DNA of 64,000 nt from positions 1-64,000 of the forward strand of contig JAPEVF010000125.1 of NCBI GenBank assembly GCA_029747585.1, in the 5' to 3' direction. This document shows, piece by piece, positions 48,126-60,476 of the stretch (within the stretch, counting starts at the first letter, position 1; each line of letters starts with the position of its first letter). This DNA comes from Pleurotus djamor. Lineage: Eukaryota > Basidiomycota > Agaricomycetes > Agaricales > Pleurotaceae. A program made the translations under genes and the position numbers. Below the pieces are notes generated by a model. It was not told where the DNA came from. It did no database searches and saw nothing but the letters and a program-made list of their open reading frames with translations.

Positions 48126-48589
48126 GAAGTAAATGTTGACCTCGGCGAGGACTAGCCCAACAGGTGTGACTCTGAATCTTGCTAGTGACCCGCGCGTTAG
48201 GGCCCAGGGGTAACAGGGGTAACAGAAGTAGTCGCCAGTCGGCCTTGTCGTTCCTCAGTAGACGGGAGGAGGAGGATGTCTTCTCCGCGTATGTGTGCTT
48301 AATGAGGAGGGAGATCCATAGCTTATATACCCCAGCGTAAATGTGTATGTAAGCTGAAGAGCACGAGGTGAGTATGTAAAAATCGGTGTGGGAGGTAAAA
48401 CGTACGAAAGTTAACCACGGATAACGCATGATTCCGATGGTCATCAGGACACCACCCCTATATATTGAAGGTATATCACAAAGGAGGGTACTTATGGGCT
48501 CAATAAAAACGTCCAAGCTTGACAGGGACTTTATTCGCAACCATTGATAAATGCAATGGCAGCCGAGCTAGCTCTTCCTCTCCTTTCCT
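48126..48589. other. Intergenic between tandem hydrolases
   Basis: No feature is recognised apart from being the presumed promoter of hydrolase 2. Confidence 0.5.
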
Positions 48590-49632
48590 ATGGACGCCGT
48601 CTCACAGCTTGAAGACACAGAGACCCAGAAGGTGCTGATACCGAGTGCGTTTCGTTGAGCTTCTGCTGGAGGTAAATATACCGATCGATCCGTAAATAGC
48701 ACTGATCGCGTTTACTGCTCTGCTGGAAGAGCGGCGCACGGTGATTGAGAGTGTTCCAAAGAGGACGCATACCTACGGTAGCACACCGAGGCACAAAGTA
48801 AGCTGGGAGAACTGAATGCTTGATTTTGTACTTACTGATGTCTGTCGATCAGCTCGATATTTACTATCCCCCCTCAGCCACGAGCTCCAAGCTCCCCATA
48901 CTCATCTACGTGTATGGGGGCGGGTTTACGTCCGGAGAGCGAATCCTCCCACCTCCCTTTGACCTGGTGTATGCTAACGTCGGGTCGTTTTATGCATCGA
49001 GAGGTTTCATTACCGTCATCGCCGACCATCGCCTCGTCCCCGATGTGAAGTCTCCGGGCCAGCCAGAAGATATCCGCGATGCTTTCGAATGGATTGTATC
49101 CAACCTCGAGCGTGTATCTGCCGATGAAGATCTTCCGAAAGCCGATATGAACTCCATTTTCTTGAGCGGACATTCATCGGGAGCTGCCCATGCAGCTTTC
49201 CTCCTGCTCTACCCAGGATTCATAGCCACGGAACTGAAAGAACGCGTCAAAGGAATTACACTGATCACAGGAACTTACCATAACTTCCCAGCAGGGATGG
49301 AAGGTGGCTTTGCGGACCTCGTGGGCTCATATTGGGCTGACGAAGAGGACGTCAGGAATACCGACACCCTGACACTATTAAACGCACTATCGGACGAAGA
49401 ATCCTCGAAATTCCCTCCGATTCTTCTAGTAGAGGGTACGAGGGAGCCTGTATGGTTGGTGATCGTTGGAAAGGACTTCTACGAAGCAGTCACACGAAAA
49501 CAGGGACTACGAGTCGAGAAGGTTGTCGCAGATGGCCATAACCATGTCAGTAGTCTGGCATGTCTTTCTAGTGGACAGGGGGAAGAATGGGCAGAGAAGT
49601 CGGCCGAGTGGATGACAAAGATCCTAGGCTGA
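48590..49632 (+). CDS. Alpha/beta hydrolase 2 (tandem paralog)
   Basis: Exons are 48590-48644 (55 nt), 48700-48797 (98 nt) and 48853-49632, giving 310 residues. The first two exons have exactly the same lengths and phases as in hydrolase 1. Features are YVYGGGFTSGER near residue 70, the nucleophile elbow LSGHSSGAAHA and the histidine motif DGHNHVS. The presumed acid region is LLVEGTREPVW. The two proteins align throughout, for example RLVPDVKSPGQPEDIRDA against RLVPHVRFPGQAEDVRDA. The substrate is unknown. The gene is convergent with the FAD oxidoreductase, whose stop is about 235 bp away. Confidence 0.87.
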
Positions 49633-49868
49633 GGATCATGTATATAAGCCCTTTGAATATGTACCCTCGGGCTAACTTGAATCAGATCGTGTCGGCGCAG
49701 TTCCCCAGGATGGGGGATCGGACGAACGTTTCGTCAACTGAAGTCAAGAAGAAATCAGTACAAATTGAAAACCACATCACCAGCGTGTGTAGCTTTTGTA
49801 TGTGACGTCAAACAAGAGAAGGTTGCTTGATAGGCAGGGCTATGATTGTGGAAAGGACTACTTGAAAA

Positions 49869-52023
49869 CTATCCGAGCTTATTAACCGGACATAATAAGC
49901 CTGTGCGCCGAGGGCCAGTGGACCAATCTTCACTGCCCACCGCCTGAAGATGGTCAGAGTTGGCAGCAGGGTAAACATATTATATATGTGACTCACCGTT
50001 TCAGCAAAGAAGACTCCAAAAGGGTCATACTTCTGCTTCAGGTTGTATAGGCGCGGGTAATTCACGCCCCAAAAGGCTTCCTGGAAATTGGGTTCATTTG
50101 GATCGGTCTAGGAAGCAGATTTTTGAGGATAACCTGTTACGGGGAATAATAAGCTGCATAGCTTGCCTCGCCTAAGTATACACCTGATCCAGGTGTCACG
50201 GTTCGCCATTTCTCCAGGCGGTTGAAGGTAAAATCGTTCCTGAGTCGGTCGATTTCATCGATTTCGCGCAGATCGGGCGACCAAGTTATGGCGTCGATGA
50301 TGTGCATGATCGTATCGCGCCACGCAGGTAGGACTGAGTTATCTGGGGATCTGTCAGCTTTGGAACCGGGGGCTACGCTGAGTCCCATGATAACGGAGTG
50401 GTTATTCCCTTCGCTCTTGATGACATTCAGTGTAGAGTCCAAAAGTGTCTTTGAGATGAAATTTCCCCTGGGGAATAGACGCGATCCCCCTTGGAGGAAC
50501 CAGGGGCCGATGGATTCCTTTGGGAAACCAGCCAACCAAGCGTCGTAGAAGCTTCCATGAACGGTGATCGTAGGTTTTATATGGATAGAGAGTTCTCGAG
50601 CTCTTCGGAATGTTGGTTGGAGAAGTGAGGCCACACTCGCAGCTGAGTGATTGGGCGCGAAAAATGGAGCCATGACGAACGTTATGTTATCGGTCGCATC
50701 AGTGCGAATATTCCAATACGCATAGATGCCACGATCTGCATGTTCCACTGCGGAGCCAAAGTAGGCTTTAACGACTTGCCAGAAATCAGCCCGTTCAAGA
50801 TTCCCACTTCGGAGAGCTATTGTATCACGAGCGCTAGCGGTGAAGTTGAAGGTAGCGAGCGCAACAGGCATTTCTGGGAATGCCTTGACTGTGACTGAAG
50901 TCACAACACCGAAGGTGCCTAATCCAAGGTTACATTGTAGTCCAAGCAGAGTATGTTCAAGTGACTTAACTGCCTCCACCACCGCGTAAAGCCCAGAACA
51001 AATCGGGGAGCGACGTCGGGTCAGCGGTCACGAATCGCCCATCGGCGAGAACAACTTCCATAGCGAGCACGGAATCGGCTGCCATTCCCAGGAGGCTGCT
51101 AAGCGGTGAGTGACCGCCACCGGTAATATATCCGCCAGCAAAGCCAACAGTCTACAAGTCGTTGATCGTCAAAGTGTGCAACATCCAGACTACGCAGTAC
51201 CTACCTGGCCTTCCCCACCAACAACTACAAGACCATGACTGTGTGCAGCTGCATAAATTTCTCGAACTTGCACTCCGGCTCCAACCTTGAAGGCTGGTCC
51301 TGAGTAAGCTTGGTCTTGGAAGTCAGGAATATATTGAATCCCTTTGAGGTTGAACGTTCTGATGCTCAACGAAGCATAACCTGCTGACTTCCCAGCAAAG
51401 TCATGGCCGCTATTCTTGATGACGAATCGAATGTTATGGTTTCTTGCGAAATTCACCGCAGACTGAACGTCGGGCACCTCGTGGGCATCCACCACATAGA
51501 TGGGGTACGTGCCTTGAGTACAATTGCCCGAGGTGGGGTTGGTGGTAGGTATGCACGATAAGCCCGTATAGAGTGGGAACATGACTGAAGAGAGGTGGTC
51601 CGCACTGTCGGGTAAATCAGCATAGAGGAGATTGAAGACTTGAGGAGACGCTCACTGAAAGTCAGAGTTGGTCCAGTTGTACAAGACACGAAGACAGTCT
51701 TGTTGATTGAAAAACTCCCCGGAATAGCAAGGTTGCGCCGCTGGTGCTGGACGGCTGAGACGCCCATTGACCTCCTTGTTCAAGACGCGCCACTGAGCAT
51801 CTACAGGCCATTCTCGACCACCCGGAGATGCCTTACACTTTCTTTGCACTTTATGCGGCCCATAGTCAGATTCGAGGCCGACGGAAGCATTAGATTTGAG
51901 TTCAGGTCGATTGACTACCTCAGTTTTCTGGTATCGTTCTTCCAAAGGCACCTGAGAACCGGCCGAAACGAGTGCGATAGATAGGTAAACAGAGAACACG
52001 GACGAGAGCAGTCTGATAGTCAT
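49869..52023 (-). CDS. Secreted FAD-linked oxidoreductase (BBE-like)
   Basis: Member of the VAO/berberine-bridge-enzyme-like family, which oxidises alcohols, sugars or alkaloid-type substrates outside the cell. The N-terminus [21 protein letters not shown] is a signal peptide. Exons are 52023-51656, 51604-51205, 51151-50971, 50918-50141, 50107-49997 and 49943-49869. The FAD-binding domain contains [16 protein letters not shown] (the His that often carries FAD), [13 protein letters not shown] and [18 protein letters not shown]. The C-terminal BBE motif [19 protein letters not shown] precedes the end. At the junction 50141/50107 the frame does not join: exon 4 ends in phase 2 after a run of four Cs, while exon 5 needs phase 0. 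A one-base homopolymer error or a true frameshift is likely. Confidence 0.85.
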
Positions 52024-52555
52024 TGGGACTGGGGGTAATGTTGTCGCGTATCTTGCTTGGGACCTAGCCTGAGATATAAAACACCCGTAAAACACTCGGC
52101 TTCGGGTAGCGAGAAGACCCTACCTGCGTCAACAGCCATATTTGGTGGGGACATGTATACGGCTGTAGGTCCTTGAATCGGAATTCCAACGGCGTCCTCA
52201 TCGAACCACTCGGAATTAGAAATGTTCGATCATAGCGTCAAAACGCGTGGCTTCACTTCTTGAGGGGCGCAGGCGCATAAAAACCAAGTATTGACTAACT
52301 GGCCGCCCTCAGGAACGTTAGGTGGGTCTACGCGTCGCGTGGACAAAAGTCCTACCGTTGCGATGTTGCAGATCACCTCGAATCTGCGCTTGCACCAAAG
52401 GAGAGTTAGTTAGCACCCATCGCATGTCAGCGGTGCGCAAGGTTTGAGGTAGCATCAGGGATCTATGTGTGAAATGCTTCTGCGATTATCGTATCAAAGC
52501 CAGACAACAAGGAGGGAAATACATGCTACAGAATGGTGACTTGGGGAAGTCTAAT
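52024..52555. other. Intergenic, 5' side of the oxidoreductase
   Basis: This presumably holds the promoter of the oxidoreductase and the 3' UTR of the CFIm25 gene, both on the minus strand. No other feature is seen. Confidence 0.5.
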
Positions 52556-53521
<966 letters not shown>

Positions 53522-53595
53522 GTGGTGGTTCGGGTTCAAGATGCAGTCGCGTTGTTAGACGCCCCCTGGGACTGGCTTAATCCGTCACCACCATC
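53522..53595. promoter_or_regulatory. 74-bp bidirectional promoter
   Basis: Only 74 bp separate the start codons of the CFIm25 gene (minus) and the EOS1-like gene (plus). Both 5' UTRs and core promoters must fit here, or transcription must start within the neighbouring gene. No TATA-like element is obvious; the stretch contains a CCCCC run and two GGTGGT/CACCACC motifs in mirror positions near the two ATGs. Confidence 0.6.
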
Positions 53596-55160
53596 ATGAC
53601 CTACACACGCTCTCGCTCTGCGGGAAGTGTTGCCGATGCGTATCCTACAAATAGACACAAACTCAATAACTCCTTCGACAGCACAGTCTCGGGACTCACG
53701 TCCTCCTCAACTTCGCATCCGTCACATCCACAAGGCGGCCGTGCACGATCCAAGTCCTCCTCCACTCGCTCCTCCGTCTCAAATCCCAATAGTCCCTCCC
53801 AATCACGCCCAAGATCACGCGCAAATACGTCGGCGACACACTCGCGACCCCCACCTGCATACCAATCATCATACTCACCGTCCTCTGCCTCCATGAAATC
53901 AGATAGCGAGGAGGACCGTGGTGAGGATGACCACGACGGAATCATCTGGCATGCTCCTGGACCAAGTGTGCCTACTTATCGAGGCTCATTGAGGTCGAGG
54001 ATTCTCGGTTCCATGTTGTCAGGTCCGGGGGGACGAGGTGGCAAGGACAGGGAGAACATCAAGATGATCTCAACAACACCCGGGATGCTGGGTGCTGGAG
54101 AAACAGAGACTGAAGCTGACGAACCGGTATGCTTATGTTGCTCTTTGTTCTTCTCCACGAACAGTTCCCTTTCGCTATCGCTTTCATTCCATTGCCATTA
54201 TGTTTACATCTCTTGTGTCTGCAGTATTCTCATCATAACCCCTCTTGCCTGGCTTTTAGCCGACTCGTTTGCCCACATCTCGCATACTTCCTTCATCCGC
54301 ACCCTTGATTCCTCCCAGCACACTACAAGAACGTCTTACTCCTCTATTATTCGAGTTTTCGCGCCTCCTTGCCATTGTACCTGCTCTGATCGGGACACTA
54401 TACAACCTCTACTTCGTATTTCATGGACCGGACGTATACCAACCAGGGAAACCGGAGAAAGTTGACTATGCCGTGGCCGCATTGTGGGTGGGCATCTTCC
54501 CTCGGACATTCCAGACCTAGAGTCATCGTTAACCTCTATCCAATTCACCAATAGTCGATCCTCACAGGATTACAATGTCTTGCGCTAACGACAGGATTAT
54601 TGACGCGTTGGAGGATTTATTACACACCTCTCTCGACCTTAGTGAGGTTGCTAGCTCTCCAAGCCATCTGTTGGCCGGCAACACACTGGACGTTGAAGAT
54701 ATTTGACGGAGGTGCGTGTATACTCTGCCGTGTCTCCCGCAAATTTTGATCGTTTGTTGCTGCAGGCATGTTTGATGGTGCCTCTAAACGACCCGTCATT
54801 GTTTGGGCCATCATTGGTACGACAACGTCATTCAGTCGGAGTATCCAGATATGGGTTACGAGCAACCTCTGGTGGGAGCAAGAGCCTACCCCCCACGATC
54901 CTTCCAACACATCTCATCATCATCACCACCATCATCATAATCGACCAAGAGGGAGTGTCACCTCTCTGCTTCGATCATCATATACAAACACAACCACGTC
55001 TGGCGCGACTGCGCCGAGAAGAGCTGGGTATTGGAAGAGATGGAGAGGCAGACGGTGGGATTGGCGGGAAGTTGGTGTGAAATGTGTCTTGCCTGCTGGT
55101 GTCGTCTACGTTATCATGGCTTGGGCTGAGGCACTGCGACGGGAATGGAGAGGATGTTGA
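53596..55160 (+). CDS. EOS1: EOS1-like ER N-glycosylation-related membrane protein
   Basis: Exons are 53596-54126, 54260-54487, 54555-54711 and 54766-55160, giving 436 residues. Residues 1-177 are Ser/Arg-rich and disordered. The membrane part then begins with LLAIVPALIGTLYNLYFVF, followed by LTGLQCLALTTGLLTRWRIY, LLALQAICWPATHWTLKIF and VIVWAIIGTTTSFSRSIQIW. The block SRSIQIWVTSNLWWE resembles the EOS1 family, ER proteins linked to N-glycosylation and oxidative-stress tolerance in yeast. A His run (eight) and Arg/Trp-rich stretch lie before a last helix, CVLPAGVVYVIMAWAEAL. The intron 54127-54259 is longer than usual (133 nt); its acceptor was chosen because the nearer one leads to a stop. 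Confidence 0.7.
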
Positions 55161-55598
55161 TTTCCATCGCGAGAGAGTTCCTTTGTATGTTTATATTCTG
55201 GAGTATACAATGCTAGTGTTAGCTTACTATTTACCTACCGCATAGAGCTTATGTTTATTGGTTTATCCTTATTTCATGTCTAGAAACGCATGCCACTCTC
55301 CTCTGGTACAACCTCAATGAGCCGCACGCAACCAGCAATTACAACAACTAAAGCTTTGCTTGAGTACCGGGCTCGTCGTTTTTTTATTCTATCCCTAAAC
55401 CAATGAAATCGAGTATTGTTCTCTCGGCGAAGCGGAAAGTGATGAGACGATGGTAATATAAGTGATCCATACTCGCAAAGCTCAAGCAAAGCTAGTCACG
55501 GTCAACGCGTGTGTGGCGTGTGAAGGTACTTCCTTTTTCAGTGTTAACAATCACGTAGGGTTTCGCCTTTGTCACGACTTTGTTATCAAGCAGATACC
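55161..55598. other. Intergenic with a short inverted repeat
   Basis: This contains the EOS1-like 3' UTR and the F-box gene promoter. AAAGCTTTGCTTGAG near 55,351 pairs imperfectly with CTCAAGCAAAGC near 55,482. Nothing else is seen. Confidence 0.4.
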
Positions 55599-57422
55599 AT
55601 GTTGACCAGAGGCATATCTCAAAAGTTGTACCCAATAAAGTAAGTCTCTGGAGTACTCCTGCTGGAAAAACCTCACAGATAACACCTGTAGAAGCTCAGG
55701 AGATGAAATTGAAATTACGCCGTTTCCTTTGTCCCCTACCATCCAGTCACTCTCAAGTCAATACGACGCTAAGATCGACGCGCATGAAGCCGAACTCAAC
55801 AAGCTGCGTGCAAACCAGAAGAAAGGCACGGGGAATCGGGGAAAGGGGAAACAGGGTCAACGTAAGAAGGCTCAAACTGCGTCGTCACCCCCAGATAATC
55901 CCGAAATCATCAAACTCTCCAGTGAAGTTCGTCGGCTACGCGAACTACGAAACGACCAGTGCAGTGCGACTAGAGACCTTCCTGCGGAGATTCTATCTAT
56001 TATATTTCGCTTCGTTTCGTCGTCCGCATCACACCTTTGGCATTGGGTTGCGCTCACTTACGTTTGCCGAGGTTGGCGAACGGTCGCACTGGGCGAGCCC
56101 TCACTCTGGGGAAATCTCGCACAATTGCGAGGTCGATGGCTTGAACGGAGCCTGAGCTTGGCTAAAGCTACACCTTTGGCTATTTCATACTTCTATCCTG
56201 ATGAATCCGAGGACTACAGTTCCGACAGCTCGTACAATGCAGACATAGAAGAGCCTTGGATTAGCGACGACTCCGAATCTCTATATAACTTTCGCGATTC
56301 GGAGGTCTCCACGCACACTATGATCATGGAGGGCCTGCTTAATTCCCCTGAACGTCTGGGACGCCTCCGAATCGACAATTGTACCAACAAAGCCATCAAT
56401 CGCCTGGACAAACCAGCTCCATTCTTATCATCCCTTACGCTTGAAGGAAAATTCAACCTAACCCATAACTTTCTCGGTGGCGACGCTCCCCGTCTTCAAG
56501 AAGTTACGATCAAAGGTGGCATAATCCCCGCAACATCCAGTTGGCTTCTAAACCTACGAAAACTGAGCATATCCATCTCATGGGGGATCAGCGGGCCGGC
56601 GGGAGATCGTATCCCCCTTACCACCTCATCCATCCTGGATTTCCTCAAGCCGATGAGAAGACTCGAAGAGCTATCGTTGCACCCCTGTTCATCGAAGGAC
56701 GCGAATTCGCGCAACTACACTGGCCCTGTAATTCCGTTCCCGCGATTGGCGTCCATCCGTCTCACCTTGAATCGATCAACCTTACATATGTCTGACCTGT
56801 TCAACCACATAGACACTCCTGCTCTCCGCACGCTGGACGTTCAGTGGCCGGTCAATTTCTCAGATTCAGAAAAGATGACTGCGGTTTTCCAGTTTTTTAT
56901 TCGTAATACCGGCGCGTCCTTTGAGAAAATAGAGTTCCTCAAAAGTTGGTACAACCTTCACGGCTGTATCCTCGCACTTGCCTCTGCGGACGATAGCTAT
57001 CGTCTCCGCTTCAACGGCGTCCAAGCTATAACCTCTTTCATGCCGTTCACGTCCCTTGAATCAATCACCCAAATCTACATCACGTCCCCATCTTCGCTTG
57101 AAGCTCTCATGAGTAATGATATGGCTTTCCCATCCCTCAAGCGCATTCGCCTTACTGCGTCATCTCTGAAACCAAAATCTTCCCAAATACCACAACTCAA
57201 ACGGTGGATAAAACGTCGAGCCTCCTCTAACCTAGCACCTCTCGAGAACCTGACCGTTCTTGGTAAAGAAAGTCTGACAGACAAGGACATCAAATCGTTG
57301 CAGATTCGTATACCAGTTGAATGGCTTCCAAGATATACTGAATACACTGTATGCCTTCTGCCTTTTTCCTTCACTTCAAATACTTACATCATCCTTAGGG
57401 CAATCCATATCTTTTCTGGTGA
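55599..57422 (+). CDS. F-box protein with leucine-rich-like repeats
   Basis: Likely substrate receptor of an SCF ubiquitin ligase, from the large F-box family expanded in agaricomycetes. Exons are 55599-55639, 55692-57348 and 57399-57422, giving 573 residues; the last short exon (GNPYLFW) is a choice over reading on to 57465. An N-terminal coiled region (SQYDAKIDAHEAELNKLRAN, SSEVRRLRELRN) is followed by the F-box at about 95-145: DLPAEILSIIFRFV and CRGWRTVALGEPSLW. The rest has irregular leucine-rich segments (LSSLTLEGKF, LRKLSISISW, LEELSLHPC). The alternative ATG at 55704 is out of frame with the F-box, so the spliced start at 55599 is preferred. The ubiquitination target cannot be predicted. 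Confidence 0.82.
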
Positions 57423-58115
57423 ATCTGTCCAAGACACAGCGGGTGGTGATCGTGTTCCCGAGTAGAACTATACCTTCGTGCAAGGCTATAGACTCAGCAC
57501 AGTACTATACTGCCTAGATGCGGCCTCCCTCTGTCTCGGAGCGCCGCTGTCAGAATATGTACATTAATGANCCGAGCATCCTAAATTATTGACAAGAATG
57601 AAGATACTGAGACGTGAGTGACCCCGGAGTCGACTGCCCTCTTCCCAATCCTCTATCTTATATACAGATCATCGATCAATTACCTCCGTGCGACGTTATC
57701 GAAACTCCAGTAAAACTATTCAACATCAACCCTCGCTACAAGCATGCACTTCCCTGACCCTCGTTCATAGATTAGTTCCGCTGAATAGTTCTCATTCGGA
57801 GCGGCAAGGAATGAGCGGGTTCTAACGGCATTTTCTGTCAGCTGAATATCCGCCGAAGGGCACTGAGACGTAGTCATCATGACCGCCGCCGTCGTTTTGG
57901 GTACCTAGGGCGTTATGATGTGAACACAGCGAACGTGTTATGTGGGACAAAATCGCATTGAACCCTGCCTACCGATAAAATTCCGAGACTTATGAACGAG
58001 ACCAAAGCAAGATGTGAAATTATTTACGGGCTATACACTTATTTAATTCCGTGGTCCGATCAGCCAGCAATATTTGTGATATGTGTACACGTCTTCCCGA
58101 TGCCATACACTCGTA
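57423..58115. other. Intergenic containing a P450 3'-end remnant
   Basis: Between the F-box gene and the P450 stop there is no full gene. Part of it (57,772-57,915) is a decayed copy of the neighbouring P450's last exon and is listed separately. Confidence 0.5.
57772..57915 (-). pseudogene. Remnant of a cytochrome P450 3' end
   Basis: This minus-strand piece encodes EPAHSLPLRMRTIQRN and a stop, preceded by an acceptor CTGACAG and a donor-like GTCATGATGA after a TTAA stretch. It matches the 3' end of the intact P450 (EPADSMPLRMKTIQRN) in both exon and intron. Upstream of about 57,915 the similarity ends, so only the last exon and part of the last intron remain. It sits about 340 bp downstream in the same orientation, pointing to a tandem duplication followed by loss. 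Confidence 0.7.
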
Positions 58116-60476
58116 TTAGTTTCGTTGAATAGTTTTCATTCGGAGCGGCATAGAGTCGGCAGGCTCTGATGAAAGATTCTGTCAGCAATGCGCATTCCCA
58201 AGGAGATTGGCGCATACTCATCGTGACCGCAGCCGTGGGTTTGGCGACTTGGCCTTCGTGCGACGGTTCGAAGGAGAAATTGTAGATGAGGGTCCTGACG
58301 CCTTGTGAGCGAGTTTCGGAGGAGATCAGCCGCGTGGGTACTCACGCGACTACAGCCTTCATCTCTAATAACGCCAATGTCTTCCCAATACAGCCGTGAG
58401 GTCCGGCAATGAAAGATAAAAATGAAAAGGAAGGAACGTAGTTCTCTGGAAGGTTCTGCCACCTCGTTGGATTAAAGCTGTCAAAGCGGATGGAAGTGAT
58501 GAAGAGGTCAACAAGGTCAGAGCTTACGATTCGGCATCATCACCCCAAACGTCCTGCATAGTGTTAACAGCTCGAACCTAAGGCGATGTTACTTAAGCTG
58601 AGAGGGGAATTTGAGCACGTCGCCACTTGCCGAGAGATAAATCAATGTTCCTTTGGGAACCTTGATGCCCTCAATGTAAGCTGTTTCCTTGGCCTGACGG
58701 AAGGTCATTGGAGCGGGTGGCAGAAGTCGTAAACTCTCCATACTAGTACATAGTGCACGGTAAGGAATGGGTGAACTATAGAAGGAGAAAACACCCACAT
58801 CACGTTATCGAGGTAAGGTAGGATTCGAAGATCATGATAGTCAGGTTGGAGAGGGTACTGCTCGAAGAGTGGTTCGACTTCCCGACGCAATTGATCTTGA
58901 ACGTTCTGATCATTGGCCAAGAGCCAGAGCGTCTGTGGAGACCACCGTAAAGTTGACAAATGTAAAAGCTTAGATTAATGGACGGCTCTCACCCAAGCTA
59001 TACCGGAGGCAACTGTCTCATGACCGGCACTCAAGAACGTCATCTTCGAGAGAATCTCCGTTTTAAGCATAAGAAGGTAGGAAGAATGGATTTTCACAAA
59101 CCACATGGTCTGTCATTTGTTGATCTGACATTGCGGGTACATCACTCTTTTCGTTTTTCAATTCTTCTCTGCGAGCCTTGATCAGAAGCGACATGATATC
59201 TCGTTTCGTTTCAGTTGTGGTGTTGGCAGATTCCTGCATCCCCTGCTTGAGCATATCAGTGCAAACTTGTTTGACATAGTTCATGGACGTGTAGATGTTC
59301 CGCAGAGGCTCTAGGTGAAGGATGTCATTATAGTGAATATGAAAGGTTGACGCGTTACATAACATACCCATGAATTTTGGTTTGAGCAACCATGTCTGAT
59401 TCCTTCTGACCCAATCCGAGTTCATAATCCTCCTGAATCTGGGGATAGATACGAGGGCGATGAAACGAGCCAAATTTGGGCCATCTTGGGTATTCGTGAT
59501 AGATTCATAGGCCTCGGCCAGCTTGCTGTGAGGGTTGTTGAGGCAATCGGCTTTGTATCCGAACGCGGTATCGCAGAGAATATCCAAAGCGACCTTAGAC
59601 ACTAGAGTGGGCATGGTCAAAGTGAGTGAGTTACCTGAGGAAGGAGATCGAGAGAAAATTACTGACGCCAGTCGTATATGGGAATGACCTTGCCCTTCGG
59701 ATGTGCCTCGTCGTCGATGTCTTCCTTGAGAATTTGAACGAGGCTACGACACATGAGTCTCTGCGCGATGTCTCNGTGATGAGTGGGTACCTGTTAATGG
59801 GGCCGTAAAACATGTCCGCCTCTGTCACACGAGTTAGAGCGCAGTACGGAGCTCCATAAAGGCTAAGACTGACGAGCCAAGAGGTTNGGAATGGAAAAAG
59901 CTGGACTCAAGGTCTTGCGCATTTGCCTATGCTCATCGCCAGTCACAGTCCCGAGGCCATGGCCTGCAAAGAAACCTAGGACTTCTCTCAGGAAGGATGG
60001 CTGTCATGTGCGATGTGAGCGTGATCGTCATGATTGGGTTGGAAGTTGGCGTACGCGCGGATACTCGGTCCATTCACTGACAAGGATCCTATGTAGGGTG
60101 GCGGGTCGCGTGAAGATCAAACGCTCTATTCCAATCGGCCCAACGACTCGGATAGTAGGGCCATACTGCTTCAGCCATTCACGTTGGGGTATACCAGCCT
60201 CCTCNCTGAGAATTNTNGCGAATTGACCTTTTACAATTCCACCGAGAGGAGGTCCTGGGACATTGCGCAACGGCGAGAGGAAGTGGGGCCAGAGTACCAA
60301 TTGATATAAAAGCTTCCAGACAATCCAAGCTGAGTGACGGTGGATCAGCCGACGACACCCACCTCTGCGAAGCTCGACTCACCGCCAATGCATGCAAAAA
60401 TGTAGACAGGCTTGATAGACTGTGGAAACTGCGGAACACTCGATGTCAAGTATTGGAAAGAATTTGTAGGAGACAT
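58116..60476 (-). CDS. Cytochrome P450 monooxygenase
   Basis: Membrane-anchored P450. It starts at 60476 with MSPTNSFQYLTSS. An intron near 60,380 ends at CTCAG and leads to AWIVWKLLYQLVLWPHFL, the anchor, followed by the proline hinge NVPGPPLGG. Many short introns follow. The signatures in order are: I-helix FLSAGHETVASGIAWTLW, ExxR in ESLRLLPPAP, FNPTRWQNLPEN (PERF-like region) and the heme loop FIAGPHGCIGK with the axial cysteine. The last exon ends SMPLRMKTIQRN with the stop at 58116-58118. This last exon is found only by splicing GCG|GTCACG..CTGACAG, and is supported by the same pattern in the remnant at 57,772. N bases at 59774, 59887, 60205, 60217 and 60219 blur some codons. The substrate is unknown. 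Confidence 0.85.
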
